A stretch of 31,493 nt of DNA from a virus, in IMG/VR virus record IMGVR_UViG_3300040943_000156, positions 1 through 31,493 of that record. One strand, given 5' to 3'. Below, piece by piece: positions 13,317 to 20,791 of the stretch. Under the pieces are notes generated by a model, which was not told the DNA's origin, did no database searches, and saw nothing but the letters and a program-made list of their open reading frames with translations. The position numbers and the translations under genes are program-made. Within the stretch, counting starts at the first letter, position 1. Every line of letters begins with the position of its first letter.

Positions 13317-15743
13317 TTAGGAGTTGCGTCCGTGCAGCACTTGCATGGTGCGCCATCCGTCCGTCAGGAGTTGCTGCTGAGATCGCTTGAAAGAGTTAGC
13401 ATCAGGAGTGCTAATGTTGTACACGGGAGCGTAATGCAAGGGCCTCAGTGACTGCATGGCCAGCGAGGGCACGACCGTGCCCGAAGCATGCGGCACGAAA
13501 AACTCAGGATGCTTTTCCCCTACCACGTAAGCATGCCCCGGAGTCACGTCTCCACCGCCAGCCAGAAAACCGCCAAACCACGAGCCCAGCGTTGAAAGGG
13601 CCGGGCCAAAAGCCTTGAGCGCTCCGCCAATCGCTCCGCCAATCCCAGAAAGGGCGCCCCGCACTCCGCCGCCGCTTGCATCAGCGCCCAACACGCCTCC
13701 GCTCGCGCCGTCACCCTGAGCACCCGCACCGCCCGCGAGCAGGCCCTTGACCGCATCCGCGAAACGGACATAGAAGGGATTGCCCTGCGAGCCGTCAGCC
13801 TTGGAGAATCCACCACCCACACCCAGCTTGCCCAGCACCCCGGAGACAGCCTTCTGCATGCCGATTTTGAGAAACGATTCCTCCATGCCCTGAGCGAGTT
13901 GCTTAAAGCCGCCCTTGCCGGTCACTACCAGCCGGGCAAAAGCATCCTCGATAGAGTCTAGTGAGCGAGTAAGCACGGATACCAGATGAGCGCCCGCGTC
14001 ATCCCCGGCAATCTTAATCTCTTCCAGTTGAGTTTTGAGCGAGTCACCAAAGCTCATGTTAGCGCCCAGCCGGTCTAACCTGGTGAGCCACGCAATGAGC
14101 TTTTGGCCCTCCGCATTGGCCGCTATTTCCCTGGTCGTCAAGCCAGGAAAGGTATCGGCCAAGCGCTTAAAGGAACTGTCGGAGAGTTGAGTCTCTTGCT
14201 CCAGGGCCTTGAAATAACCCCGAAGCCTGTCCGTCTCCGTGCCCAGGTTGGCCTCTTGCTGGGCTGTCAAGTCAAGCGCTGGCCCTTGCGTGAGGCCGCC
14301 CATGCCGGGCACGGACGGTATCATCTTTTTGGTAAAGTCAATCTCAGGAGCGCCGCCCGCCGCCGCGAAAGACTCACCCCAGAGAGGCAACTTAGGAACC
14401 TTAACCGCCGTGTCTATATACTCTTGGATTTTGCGCTTGTAAATGTCGAGCGCCAAAGTCTGGGCCGTATACGCCTCCGCAAGATTGCCGCCCGCTTGCA
14501 CTTGCTTGTCAATCTCGCGCAGGGTACGGTCATACTCCGCTTGAATCTCGCGGAATTTATTCCCGTGAATACCAAGTTCTGAAACCTCATCACGCTCTCG
14601 CTCGATAAGCGCCGCCAGCGCATCCGAGTGAGCCTTGATGCCATTGACCAGACCATCCTCATGCTCCGTGGCCGCTTGCTGTCCCGTGGTGAGGCTCTGA
14701 AGGTTCACCTCATAGTCCGTCTGGGCCTGCACGGAATCCGCATAGGCTTTCTTGAGGCTCGCCCACTCCTCCATAATCCCCTTTGCGCCCTCAAAAGGAG
14801 AGGTGACAACCGCGCCCAGGAGCGCTACGGTGTGGGCAATCACTCCGCCCATGCCCTGCATGCCAATCATGGTGCGGTTGAGGAGAGGAATCACCTTGCC
14901 GCCCAGCGTGAGCGTGAAAGCGCTCCACTGAGCCGTCATCTCGCGCACGGCCACTTGATACTGCTTGGCCTGCGCAATGCGGCCCGCGTCAAAGTATACG
15001 CCCAGCTTCTTGGCTTGCTCGATAGCCGGAGCGTAGCCCTGCATGGCCAGCAAGCGCAAGGTGATCACGTTTTCAGACCAGCCACGGCCCAGCAATTGAT
15101 TGAGGGCGAGGTTGCGCTGCCCCGCATCGTGGAGGGCAAAGATACTGTGCAGCACACCTTGAATTCTATCGCCCATGGGCTTGAGGCCAAGCTCCGCCGC
15201 TCCCCGCGCTCCGCCCATCAAATCCCAAAGCATCTTGTTGGCATGGCCGCCGCCCTCCGCCGTCTTTTCGAGGTTGGCACCGGCCCGCGAAAGCGAGGTA
15301 GTAAGGGCCTCAAAGCTCCCACCCGTCTCTTTCGTAAGAGCATACAGGCCGCTCATTTGAGTAGCGCTGATACCGGTCTTAGTAGAGGCCGTGCCAATCG
15401 CAGAGCCCACCTCCGCCGCGTGGTTGGCCAGCGCAATCATGCCGCCTCCCACCGCCGTGATACTCCCCAAGACGGAGCCCGCGAGCAGCACGGCCAGGCC
15501 GCGCCCGTTGCGCCCGGCCACGTCGAAAGCCTCTTTCGCCTTGTACCCTATTCCGTCCAGTACGGCGCCCGCCGTCTGGCCAGCAGGCCCCAAGGCTCCC
15601 AGGGCCTCGCTCACCCCGCCCAGCCCGGCCCGGATGTCTTTCCCGGTACGCTTGGCCGCAATACTGGCGGAGTCCATACCAGAAAGAAACTTCCCGGTAT
15701 TGGCCACCAGTTCAACGTAAATCGACCCCAGAGAGAAAGCCAT
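13317..15743 (-). CDS. Tail tape measure protein
   Basis: 808 residues. The N-terminus (MAFSLGSIYVELVANTGKF) and the next 80 residues with a long Ala/Gly-rich helical region match phage tape measure proteins. Apolar segments at about 80-105 and 290-320 could insert in the host membrane. Coiled-coil stretches with KALEQETQLSDSSF fill the middle, and the C-terminus has GGGDVTPGHAYVVGEKHPEF, a common end block. The protein sets tail length and is ejected during infection. By the rule of about 1.5 angstrom per residue the tail would be about 120 nm. It starts 4 bases after the second tail chaperone frame. Confidence 0.9.
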   Translation of the reverse strand: MAFSLGSIYVELVANTGKFLSGMDSASIAAKRTGKDIRAGLGGVSEALGALGPAGQTAGAVLDGIGYKAKEAFDVAGRNGRGLAVLLAGSVLGSITAVGGGMIALANHAAEVGSAIGTASTKTGISATQMSGLYALTKETGGSFEALTTSLSRAGANLEKTAEGGGHANKMLWDLMGGARGAAELGLKPMGDRIQGVLHSIFALHDAGQRNLALNQLLGRGWSENVITLRLLAMQGYAPAIEQAKKLGVYFDAGRIAQAKQYQVAVREMTAQWSAFTLTLGGKVIPLLNRTMIGMQGMGGVIAHTVALLGAVVTSPFEGAKGIMEEWASLKKAYADSVQAQTDYEVNLQSLTTGQQAATEHEDGLVNGIKAHSDALAALIERERDEVSELGIHGNKFREIQAEYDRTLREIDKQVQAGGNLAEAYTAQTLALDIYKRKIQEYIDTAVKVPKLPLWGESFAAAGGAPEIDFTKKMIPSVPGMGGLTQGPALDLTAQQEANLGTETDRLRGYFKALEQETQLSDSSFKRLADTFPGLTTREIAANAEGQKLIAWLTRLDRLGANMSFGDSLKTQLEEIKIAGDDAGAHLVSVLTRSLDSIEDAFARLVVTGKGGFKQLAQGMEESFLKIGMQKAVSGVLGKLGVGGGFSKADGSQGNPFYVRFADAVKGLLAGGAGAQGDGASGGVLGADASGGGVRGALSGIGGAIGGALKAFGPALSTLGSWFGGFLAGGGDVTPGHAYVVGEKHPEFFVPHASGTVVPSLAMQSLRPLHYAPVYNISTPDANSFKRSQQQLLTDGWRTMQVLHGRNS

Positions 15744-15747
15744 CCGC

Positions 15748-16068
15748 CTACCTGCCTATCTGTCTGCCTGCCGTTTTTTTCTTGCCCTTAACGCCCGGCC
15801 CGCACTTGAGGGCCGCCGCGACCACTCTAATTTGCTCCGCGAGGCTCATACTCTTGCGGCCCTCGCTGGGCATAAAATCAACCGGGCTCACCGGCTCCGC
15901 GTTTTTCGAGCGGTAAGGGTTGGCGTTATAGACCGCCGCCGCCACGATGCCGGAATAGAAGCAAGCCCGCTTGTGCGCCGCTTGCTTGCGCGTCAGCATT
16001 TCGTGAAAGGTGCCCGGAGTCGTTGCCCCAAACTCGCTCAGGCTCAAGCCCAGATCAATCCTTGCCAT
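15748..16068 (-). CDS. Tail assembly chaperone, second frame (TAC C-terminal part)
   Basis: 106 residues from the ATG at 16068, but the frame is open further upstream to a TGA at 16146. The upstream part reads GQPLTWAELWA and continues into MARIDLGLSLSEFGATTPGT. The L-x-L-S-x-x-E-F-x-x-x-T-P block is typical of the small tail chaperone (rcc01693-like, phage TAC) domain. It begins before the ATG, so the natural product is probably a fusion made by -1 frameshifting from the gene at 16089-16547, as in lambda G/T. The fusion would have about 266 residues. Independent initiation at 16068 is possible. The end is basic (KGKKKTAGRQIGR). Confidence 0.75.
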   Translation of the reverse strand: MARIDLGLSLSEFGATTPGTFHEMLTRKQAAHKRACFYSGIVAAAVYNANPYRSKNAEPVSPVDFMPSEGRKSMSLAEQIRVVAAALKCGPGVKGKKKTAGRQIGR

Positions 16069-16088
16069 GGCCCACAGCTCGGCCCAGG

Positions 16089-16547
16089 TTAGAGGTTGGC
16101 CGCCTCCGCGCCCGTCTTCGGCGGAGTCGGCCGGATAGGGTTTTCACCGCGCAGGGCTTTCTCTTTCGCCTCCATCACGGCCTTGCGCTCATCCTCCGGC
16201 AAGGCCAGGGCGTGAGCCTCGTATAGCGCCTCAAAAACCTTGTCTTGGTTGCCACGATCCATGTAAGAGCGGATGCAAGCCAAGCCCTCCTCCGAGTCGT
16301 ATTCCGGGTGGCAAGCCAGGATAGAGGCCCAGAAAATCAGCGAAAGGCTGGAGGCATTCAAGCCCAGCCAGAGCTTTTGCCCCGTTGAATCTTGGCCCGT
16401 GCGCTCATGGATCAATGCCAGAGCGTTGTAATCGAAAGTGAGCCGGAAAACTTTCTGCATCTCGGAGCCGTCATCATCTCGCAAATCGAGAGCGAGCGAG
16501 ACTCCGGGCGCAATGCGCCGCTTCAGTGCCTGCGTCTTGTTGCTCAT
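16089..16547 (-). CDS. Tail assembly chaperone, first frame (lambda gpG/RcGTA gp10-like)
   Basis: 152 residues. It lies between the tail tube and tape measure genes, the standard place of the tail chaperone that coats the tape measure before tube assembly. VFRLTFDYNALALIHERTGQ is a typical family block. The protein is otherwise helical and acidic in the middle. AAAGGGGGA stands just before the ATG at 16547. The slippery heptamer A AAC CCT occurs at codons 135-137, 16 codons before the stop, directing a fraction of ribosomes into the second frame. Confidence 0.82.
   Translation of the reverse strand: MSNKTQALKRRIAPGVSLALDLRDDDGSEMQKVFRLTFDYNALALIHERTGQDSTGQKLWLGLNASSLSLIFWASILACHPEYDSEEGLACIRSYMDRGNQDKVFEALYEAHALALPEDERKAVMEAKEKALRGENPIRPTPPKTGAEAANL
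16137..16143 (-). promoter_or_regulatory. Candidate -1 ribosomal frameshift heptamer A AAC CCT
   Basis: In the zero frame the codons are GAA AAC CCT, so AAACCCT has the X-XXY-YYZ pattern. In the -1 frame a TGA ends right before it (16146-16144), and from there that frame is open through the second chaperone ORF. Y=C is less common in bacteria than Y=A, so efficiency is uncertain. Confidence 0.6.
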
Positions 16548-16566
16548 ATTCCCCCTTTAGGAATAA

Positions 16567-16595
16567 GGGCCGGAGGAGTGCCGCCCGCCCGGCCC
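16567..16595 (-). terminator. Hairpin between tail tube and tail chaperone genes
   Basis: Stem GGGCCGG/CCGGCCC (7 bp, 15-base loop), followed on the minus strand by TTATTCC. The U-run is poor, so it may be a weak terminator or attenuator lowering expression of the chaperone relative to the abundant tube protein. Confidence 0.4.
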
Positions 16596-16617
16596 GGATG
16601 CTCAGAGGCGTACAGAT

Positions 16618-17079
16618 CTACGCCGTTGTATAGATAGGTAGACCGCTCACCTTAATGGTGATAGTAACAACCGCTTCCTTGTCCAGGGGAATGTCAACCC
16701 CGTACTCCGTCACCAAGCCTTTGAAATTCCATTGCCCGGGAGTGCTTTCCCCCGTCTCCTCTGAGGCCGGAGGCAGGACAAGCTGGAAAGGCAGCCGGGT
16801 CTTAGTGATGGCCGCCGCATAGACCGCTTGTTGACCGGCATCATCGGGCACGTAATTGACGGAGAATTTGACTTCGCCCGGATCGGTCAAAGTCGAGATA
16901 AACTCTTTCACCCCGCCCGGAGACTGCACGTTGGTTACGTCCGCCGTCTCGTTTTTCAGTTGCGGGCCGGATACGCTCTTAACCTCGCCAATCTGAGTGA
17001 AAACCGCAGGGCTGGCATTCGTGCCAATCGAGAGCACCAATCCCAACCCCGAAAAAGCGTTACTGCTTACATAGCTCAT
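16618..17079 (-). CDS. Major tail tube protein
   Basis: 153 residues. The pattern FTQIGEVKSVSGPQLKNETA with DVTNVQSPGGVKEFI, then DPGEVKFSVNYVPDD and GLVTEYGVDIP, is that of lambda gpV/TP901-type tail tube subunits. They polymerise as stacked rings around the tape measure. The tube size and lack of a sheath gene support a long, flexible, non-contractile tail. TGAGGTG precedes the ATG at 17079. A hairpin-rich repeat lies upstream and another hairpin downstream, so its transcript could be bounded on both sides. Confidence 0.85.
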   Translation of the reverse strand: MSYVSSNAFSGLGLVLSIGTNASPAVFTQIGEVKSVSGPQLKNETADVTNVQSPGGVKEFISTLTDPGEVKFSVNYVPDDAGQQAVYAAAITKTRLPFQLVLPPASEETGESTPGQWNFKGLVTEYGVDIPLDKEAVVTITIKVSGLPIYTTA

Positions 17080-17103
17080 AGGTGTGTCACCTCACAAAAA
17101 TAT

Positions 17104-17168
17104 AGTTTTCAGTTATCAGTGTTCAGCCATCAGATAAGACCATCACTGATAACTGACAACTGATAACC
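17104..17168. repeat. CAGTTATCAG-type palindromic repeat
   Basis: CAGTTATCAGTG (17110-17121) pairs perfectly with CACTGATAACTG (17144-17155), and further ATCAG/CTGAT units fill the loop and flanks. It occupies the junction between the DUF3168 and tail tube genes. The arms can form a 12-bp hairpin in mRNA; on the minus strand a TTTTT follows about 17 bases later, so termination is possible. A TATATT hexamer in the same stretch could be a -10 box. Confidence 0.8.
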
Positions 17169-17173
17169 GGCCA

Positions 17174-17602
17174 CTACTCAACCGGGTTGATAATGTGCAG
17201 AGAGAAGTCCACTACGGCACGGTAGAGGAATGGGCCATCCTCGAAAGCGTCAACCTCCGACACCTTGAGGCCGCCCTGCATGTACGTGCCATCCGACAGC
17301 GGGCCGCGATAGGAGAGCAGGCACGCCTCCGCCGCCCGTTTCAAAATCTTGGCCGCGCCGTAGTTCTTACCGTAACAATCGAGTTGCACCCGCTTAAACT
17401 CCAAACGGTTGGTGCCCTGAGTGGAGGTTACGGACGTGCCCGTCACCACCGTATAGACCACCGCAGGCAGGGTGCTCTCCTCCGGCAATTGCACGGGAAA
17501 CACTCCGGGCGTACCGTCTTGCCGCAAGAAAGGGCTGCCGCCCACCTGAGCCATGACTCCAGGATCATTCGCGAGGAGCGAAAACAGGCCAGCTTCAAAC
17601 AT
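17174..17602 (-). CDS. DUF3168 tail terminator/completion protein
   Basis: 142 residues. MFEAGLFSLLANDPGV, then LPEESTLPAVVYTVV and RVQLDCYGKNYGAAKILKRA are typical of DUF3168 proteins (RcGTA gp8-like), which cap the tail tube at the neck end. The short beta-strand-rich middle and C-terminal DFSLHIINP complete the family pattern. It overlaps the gp10-like gene by 8 bases. Confidence 0.85.
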   Translation of the reverse strand: MFEAGLFSLLANDPGVMAQVGGSPFLRQDGTPGVFPVQLPEESTLPAVVYTVVTGTSVTSTQGTNRLEFKRVQLDCYGKNYGAAKILKRAAEACLLSYRGPLSDGTYMQGGLKVSEVDAFEDGPFLYRAVVDFSLHIINPVE

Positions 17603-18113
17603 TTTTCTTGATCTCCTCCGCGAGAATCAGCGTCAAGCCATCCGCAAAGCGGTTGATAACCTCATCACCCTTGCTCTCGAAAGTGGGCCGTACAAAGGAC
17701 TGGTCTTTCATAAAAGAGGAGCCGCCGCTCCGCCGCTTGCGCCCGCCCATACCCAGCATGGAGGAGAGGGATTCTCCGGCCCGGCTTGCCTTTCGCCCTA
17801 TCTCTTGAAAGAGGCCCCAATACGTTCTCTTGCTTGGCCCCACCCGCACCGCGCCCTGCAAGTCGGAGTTAATGATGCGCTGCATGCCGATGTGCGAGGC
17901 AAGATCACCGGGCCAGCGTACCTCTTTAGGGTTTTCGGAGAGCTTAACCTTATCGAGCTTGGGAGCCCGGAGGCGCATCTCATCAACCCAAGCCTTGCAC
18001 GCATAAGTCATGGCCTCGCGGAGCGCCCGCCGCGCCACGTCGAGAGGCATGCGCTCTAGCGTGCGCTGCAGTTTTTCGAGGCCGACTACCTTGACATCCA
18101 GTTCGCCGCTCAT
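17595..18113 (-). CDS. HK97 gp10-like neck/tail protein
   Basis: 172 residues. GLEKLQRTLERMPLDVARRA is followed by ACKAWVDEMRLRAPK, then GPSKRTYWGLFQEIGRKASR and SFVRPTFESKGDEVINRF. The last two blocks are the usual W/Y-x-x-x-x-E-x-G and P-F/A-x-R-P-x-F/A signatures of the HK97 gp10 family. These proteins act at the head-tail interface. The ATG shares ATGA with the adaptor gene and the end overlaps the DUF3168 gene. Confidence 0.85.
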   Translation of the reverse strand: MSGELDVKVVGLEKLQRTLERMPLDVARRALREAMTYACKAWVDEMRLRAPKLDKVKLSENPKEVRWPGDLASHIGMQRIINSDLQGAVRVGPSKRTYWGLFQEIGRKASRAGESLSSMLGMGGRKRRSGGSSFMKDQSFVRPTFESKGDEVINRFADGLTLILAEEIKKNV

Positions 18114-18505
18114 TGCCCAGGCCCTTGGTACGCGGAGTCGTCACGCTCGATGCAGTACAAAAGCAGAACATGGTGCTGCTCATCCGGGTTATCCACGTGC
18201 ATAATCTGAAATTGGCGAGTAGTAATCACAGCCGGGCTGCCGATACCCTCCGCAAACCACACGTCCATTTTGGCCTTGACTCCGGCCATCCAGCGTATGG
18301 TTACAAGGTGAGTCACCTCCGCAACCACCTGCTGGGCTTGATAAAGCTCGCGCCCTGAAAGCGCCTCAATGCTGGCACGCACAGTAGCGAACACCGTAGC
18401 GTCTGCCGTTACAGGGCCGCCGAATTGATCCACTTGCGTGGAGAGGTTTATTATCTGGATTGCGTGGCGGAGCTTGCCCGCCCGAATTGTGTCGCGTCTT
18501 GGCAT
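18110..18505 (-). CDS. Head-tail adaptor (SPP1 gp16/HK97 head-closure type)
   Basis: 131 residues. The N-terminal RAGKLRHAIQIINLSTQVDQ and then FATVRASIEALSGRELYQAQ, followed by HLVTIRWMAGVKAKM, is the well-known pattern of phage head-closure proteins (phage H-T join family). It joins the connector ring to the tail. The ATG at 18505 has GAGGGAAC upstream. It overlaps the next gene by ATGA, and a 59-base spacer separates it from the connector gene. Confidence 0.88.
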   Translation of the reverse strand: MPRRDTIRAGKLRHAIQIINLSTQVDQFGGPVTADATVFATVRASIEALSGRELYQAQQVVAEVTHLVTIRWMAGVKAKMDVWFAEGIGSPAVITTRQFQIMHVDNPDEQHHVLLLYCIERDDSAYQGPGQ

Positions 18506-18564
18506 GTTCCCTCAACTCCGCCACGGCCCTCAAATCAAGGGCCCCCGTCTCGTATCGGCTAACC

Positions 18565-19248
18565 TTAATTTTCCTCATAGCCCATTACCGTAACCTTGTA
18601 AGGCGTAAGCAGCCGCGTCACCCCGATAGGCAACTCCACGAGCTTAAGGTCCGTGGTTGCCTCGCGGTTTTCATAGAGGTGAGCCGCGAGCAGGAGCACA
18701 GCCGCCTTGACCAGCTTGGGGCAAGTATCCACCGTGGCTCCGTCTCCGTAGCTTCCAGCCGTGTAAGTGATCTTGACGGAATCTGGCAGGTACATATCCG
18801 TGTAAGGCCAGTATTGGCCGTAGCGGGGCACTACGGAGCCCGGAGTGCCGTCCGTATCCACGTAGTAGGTTGCCGGGTCAGCCGTCTGAAGGTTGGCCGC
18901 CATATCGAGGTAAGTAATGCTCGCAACCGACACCAGGGACGGGCGAGGCAACTTAATGCGAAAGGCTTTCCAGAATGTGGAATAGTACCAAGCCTCGTGC
19001 AGGGAAGTGCTCCGCTGGGTGCCGTTCCACCAGGGAAAGAGCGGGAAGTGGTCAAGCGTGAGTTGCCATGTCTGATTATAGATGGCCCGCTTCATCTCGT
19101 TTTCGCAAAGCTCGCGGGCCGCTGGCATATAGATGCCGGTAAACAAGTCGTCGTCATCCGCAATCGTCACCCGGCAATGCTGCTTCACTTGCTCCAGCGT
19201 CACAGGCTCAACAACCGGAGCGGTAAGCATCTTGAGATTCAGAATCAT
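18565..19248 (-). CDS. Head-tail connector protein (gp6-like)
   Basis: 227 residues from the ATG at 19248. PVTLEQVKQHCRVTIADDDD and then YMPAARELCENEMKRAI are the helical N-terminal block of phage gp6-type head-tail connectors (adaptor ring on the portal). LPRPSLVSVASITYLD and DSVKITYTAGSYGDG match the middle beta region. The C-terminal helices (AAVLLLAAHLYENREAT) are typical too. A TTG at 19260 would add four residues. It is preceded on the minus strand by a terminator after the capsid gene, so it may be expressed at a lower level. Confidence 0.87.
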   Translation of the reverse strand: MILNLKMLTAPVVEPVTLEQVKQHCRVTIADDDDLFTGIYMPAARELCENEMKRAIYNQTWQLTLDHFPLFPWWNGTQRSTSLHEAWYYSTFWKAFRIKLPRPSLVSVASITYLDMAANLQTADPATYYVDTDGTPGSVVPRYGQYWPYTDMYLPDSVKITYTAGSYGDGATVDTCPKLVKAAVLLLAAHLYENREATTDLKLVELPIGVTRLLTPYKVTVMGYEEN

Positions 19249-19268
19249 AGTATTAACCAAAACGGTAG

Positions 19269-19301
19269 CGCAGAGTTGCGCCGCTTTTGCGCTACTCTGC
19301 G
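19269..19301. other. Second hairpin in the capsid-connector gap
   Basis: CGCAGAGT (19269-19276) pairs with ACTCTGCG (19294-19301), with inner GC repeats in the loop. It lies between the terminator and the connector start. No T-run follows, so it may be an mRNA processing or stabilising structure rather than a terminator. Confidence 0.4.
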
Positions 19302-19311
19302 GCTCTTACGG

Positions 19312-19352
19312 AAAAAACGGAGCGGGCCGGATAAGGAGGAAAACCGGCCCGC
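19312..19352 (-). terminator. Rho-independent terminator after the major capsid gene
   Basis: A 9-bp stem GCGGGCCGG/CCGGCCCGC (19322-19352, loop 13) is followed on the minus strand after four bases by TTTTTT (19317-19312). It lies 27 bases after the capsid stop codon. This is the clearest intrinsic terminator in the window and would keep capsid message above downstream genes. Confidence 0.75.
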
Positions 19353-19378
19353 CCCAAGTCGTCGACCAACCGAAGGGT

Positions 19379-19950
19379 TTATTTCTGGGTGAGGGCGATT
19401 ATCGGGTGAGTTCCAGCGTCCGTAGAAATTCCACCCGCACGGCAATACCCCAAGAAGCCAACCTCCAGGGTGTCCATGAAGCGCTCATTCAAGCGCACAA
19501 TCGCCAACCCCGGCTTGACTTCGCGGAGCAGATACCCCTGCTTAAAGTCGCCATAGAGCACGGAGACAGCCCCGGAATTGGAGCTTGTCCCACTGGCCGC
19601 ATTCTCCATGTACTGATTGAGCACCACGCGCTTACCCAGCAGAGTATCAAAGGTGCCCACCGTTGGAGCCGGAATGTACAAAGGACGGCCCAGGGTGTCA
19701 GTAACGCCCAGCAGAGTGGCACGAGTCTTGGAATTGAAACTCCAGATGGCATCGATCCCATAGGCCGGGTCAAGAGCGCCGTATATGGCCACAAGGTCTG
19801 CCCACTGGATGGGCTTGGTAGTATCGAGTGTCGTCACCGCATCGTAGGCCGCCGTCAATAGCGACTCGATATTCTGGGCAACCGAAGGAGAGCCCGCGAA
19901 GGTGCCGTTGGTGACAAGGCTCGTCAGGCCGCGATAGTAGCGCTTGGAAA
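19379..19950 (-). CDS. Major capsid protein, C-terminal part in shifted frame
   Basis: About 190 codons beginning SKRYYRGLTSLVTNGTF and continuing with PIQWADLVAIYGALDP, then SFNSKTRATLLGVTDTLGRP and later ALIVRL-like AIVRLNERFMDTLEVGF. This is the usual second half of HK97 coats (P-domain, A-domain, GRP...P loop). It has no start codon of its own with a ribosome site; a TTG at 19978 is the only initiation candidate in the open stretch. Joined to the N-terminal part it gives about 417 residues, a normal coat length, so the two belong to one gene separated by a +1 or equivalent frame change near 19948-19951. Confidence 0.85.
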
Positions 19951-20633
19951 ATGTCACGGATAAAGGCGTCAAGGTCAAAGGCCGAATCCTGCAACTCCGC
20001 CAGCGTCACCTTGATAATGTTGGTCTTGAGGGCGTCAGTAGAGAGCAAGAGGCTGGAGAGGCCCGGCTCAACCTCAGACATCGAGGAAGGCTCAGAATCC
20101 AGCATCAAGAGATTGCCGGTATCGTTTGAGAAGGCTATCTTCATGGGCGCGCCGTTGTCCGTCTTTTTGGTATTCAACTCCGGCAAAATCGAGCCCCAGG
20201 CTTTCTCCGCTTGCGTCAGCACGGGATAAAATTCCTGCGGAACAAAGTAGCCGCCCGTGGAGGTGGTCAAGTCGCGCTGCTCGCGCCCAGGCCGCTGGGT
20301 GCGAGTCTCTTTCTGTGCATCCGTGGGTGTGTAGGAACGCAAAACCGGAGACTTGTCTCCGTACCGAATAAAGTCAGCAAAGGCCGCCCGCGATTCATCC
20401 GCGCTCGCACCCGTACCACTCCCAGGATCACCACGCGGAATCTTGGGCAGGGCCCCATCCGCCGCCAGTTTCGAGGCCACGGACTCCATAACTCCAACGC
20501 GCTCTTCAATAGCATCCGCTTCCGAAATCATCCGCTTGGACGATGCTATTTCTTCAGCCGTCACGCCGTCTTTAATCAAGAGCGCTTGGGCATCTTTCAG
20601 TAACTTGTTGCGTTTGTCGCGCAATTCTTTCAT
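19951..20633 (-). CDS. Major capsid protein, HK97 fold, N-terminal part (frame interrupted)
   Basis: The first 228 codons hold the N-terminal delta-like helical region (about 1-60, KELRDKRNKLL and on) with a Pro/Gly linker, then DLTTSTGGYFVPQEF at about 120 and AEKAWGSILPELNTKKT. These are the start of the HK97 capsid core after the part normally removed by the protease. Homology ends at AFIRDIF; the same frame runs on to 19770 with a sequence unlike a capsid. The coat continues in another frame (19379-19978). The ATG at 20633 has GAGGTG upstream. The prohead protease gene precedes it. Confidence 0.85.
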
Positions 20634-20791
20634 AGGTTTTCACCTCACTGAGATTGGGATTAACTTGCAATGCCCGGCAATGACGGCCCTAGCCGACACC
20701 ACAAAGCGCACCGGCACGCGCCCGCCATTCAAGGCAACCCCTCCGGGCACGCGGGCCAGCGATACAGCCGAAATTGAAAAAAGGAAACCGG
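20634..20791. other. Spacer between prohead protease and capsid genes
   Basis: 158 bases. One minus-strand frame is open for about 47 codons (near 20783-20640), ending at a TGA inside the capsid ribosome site. It reads SLARVPGGVALNGGRVPV in its middle and has only TTG or GTG starts. It may be a tiny gene or chance. No terminator or palindrome is evident. Confidence 0.3.

Noticed and set aside
14628-15791. Long plus-strand open frame (387 codons) opposite the tape measure gene
   Set aside because: It is antisense to a well-supported gene and rich in Arg, His, Gly and Gln, typical of the complementary strand of GC-rich coding DNA; no domain is visible.
17104-17168. CRISPR-like array
   Set aside because: Units are short, irregular and palindromic without spacers of constant length.
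18366-18578. Minus-strand ORF of 70 codons in the connector-adaptor gap
   Set aside because: Starts with a plausible ATG but overlaps the adaptor gene by 140 bases, and its second half is Arg/Cys-rich noise.
18460-19392. Plus-strand open frame (310 codons) opposite connector and adaptor genes
   Set aside because: Shadow of two genes with clear families; it also crosses the terminator region.
19770-19947. Continuation of the first capsid frame after the frame change
   Set aside because: The sequence after AFIRDIF is not capsid-like and is the out-of-frame translation of the second half; I treat it as not part of the functional protein.
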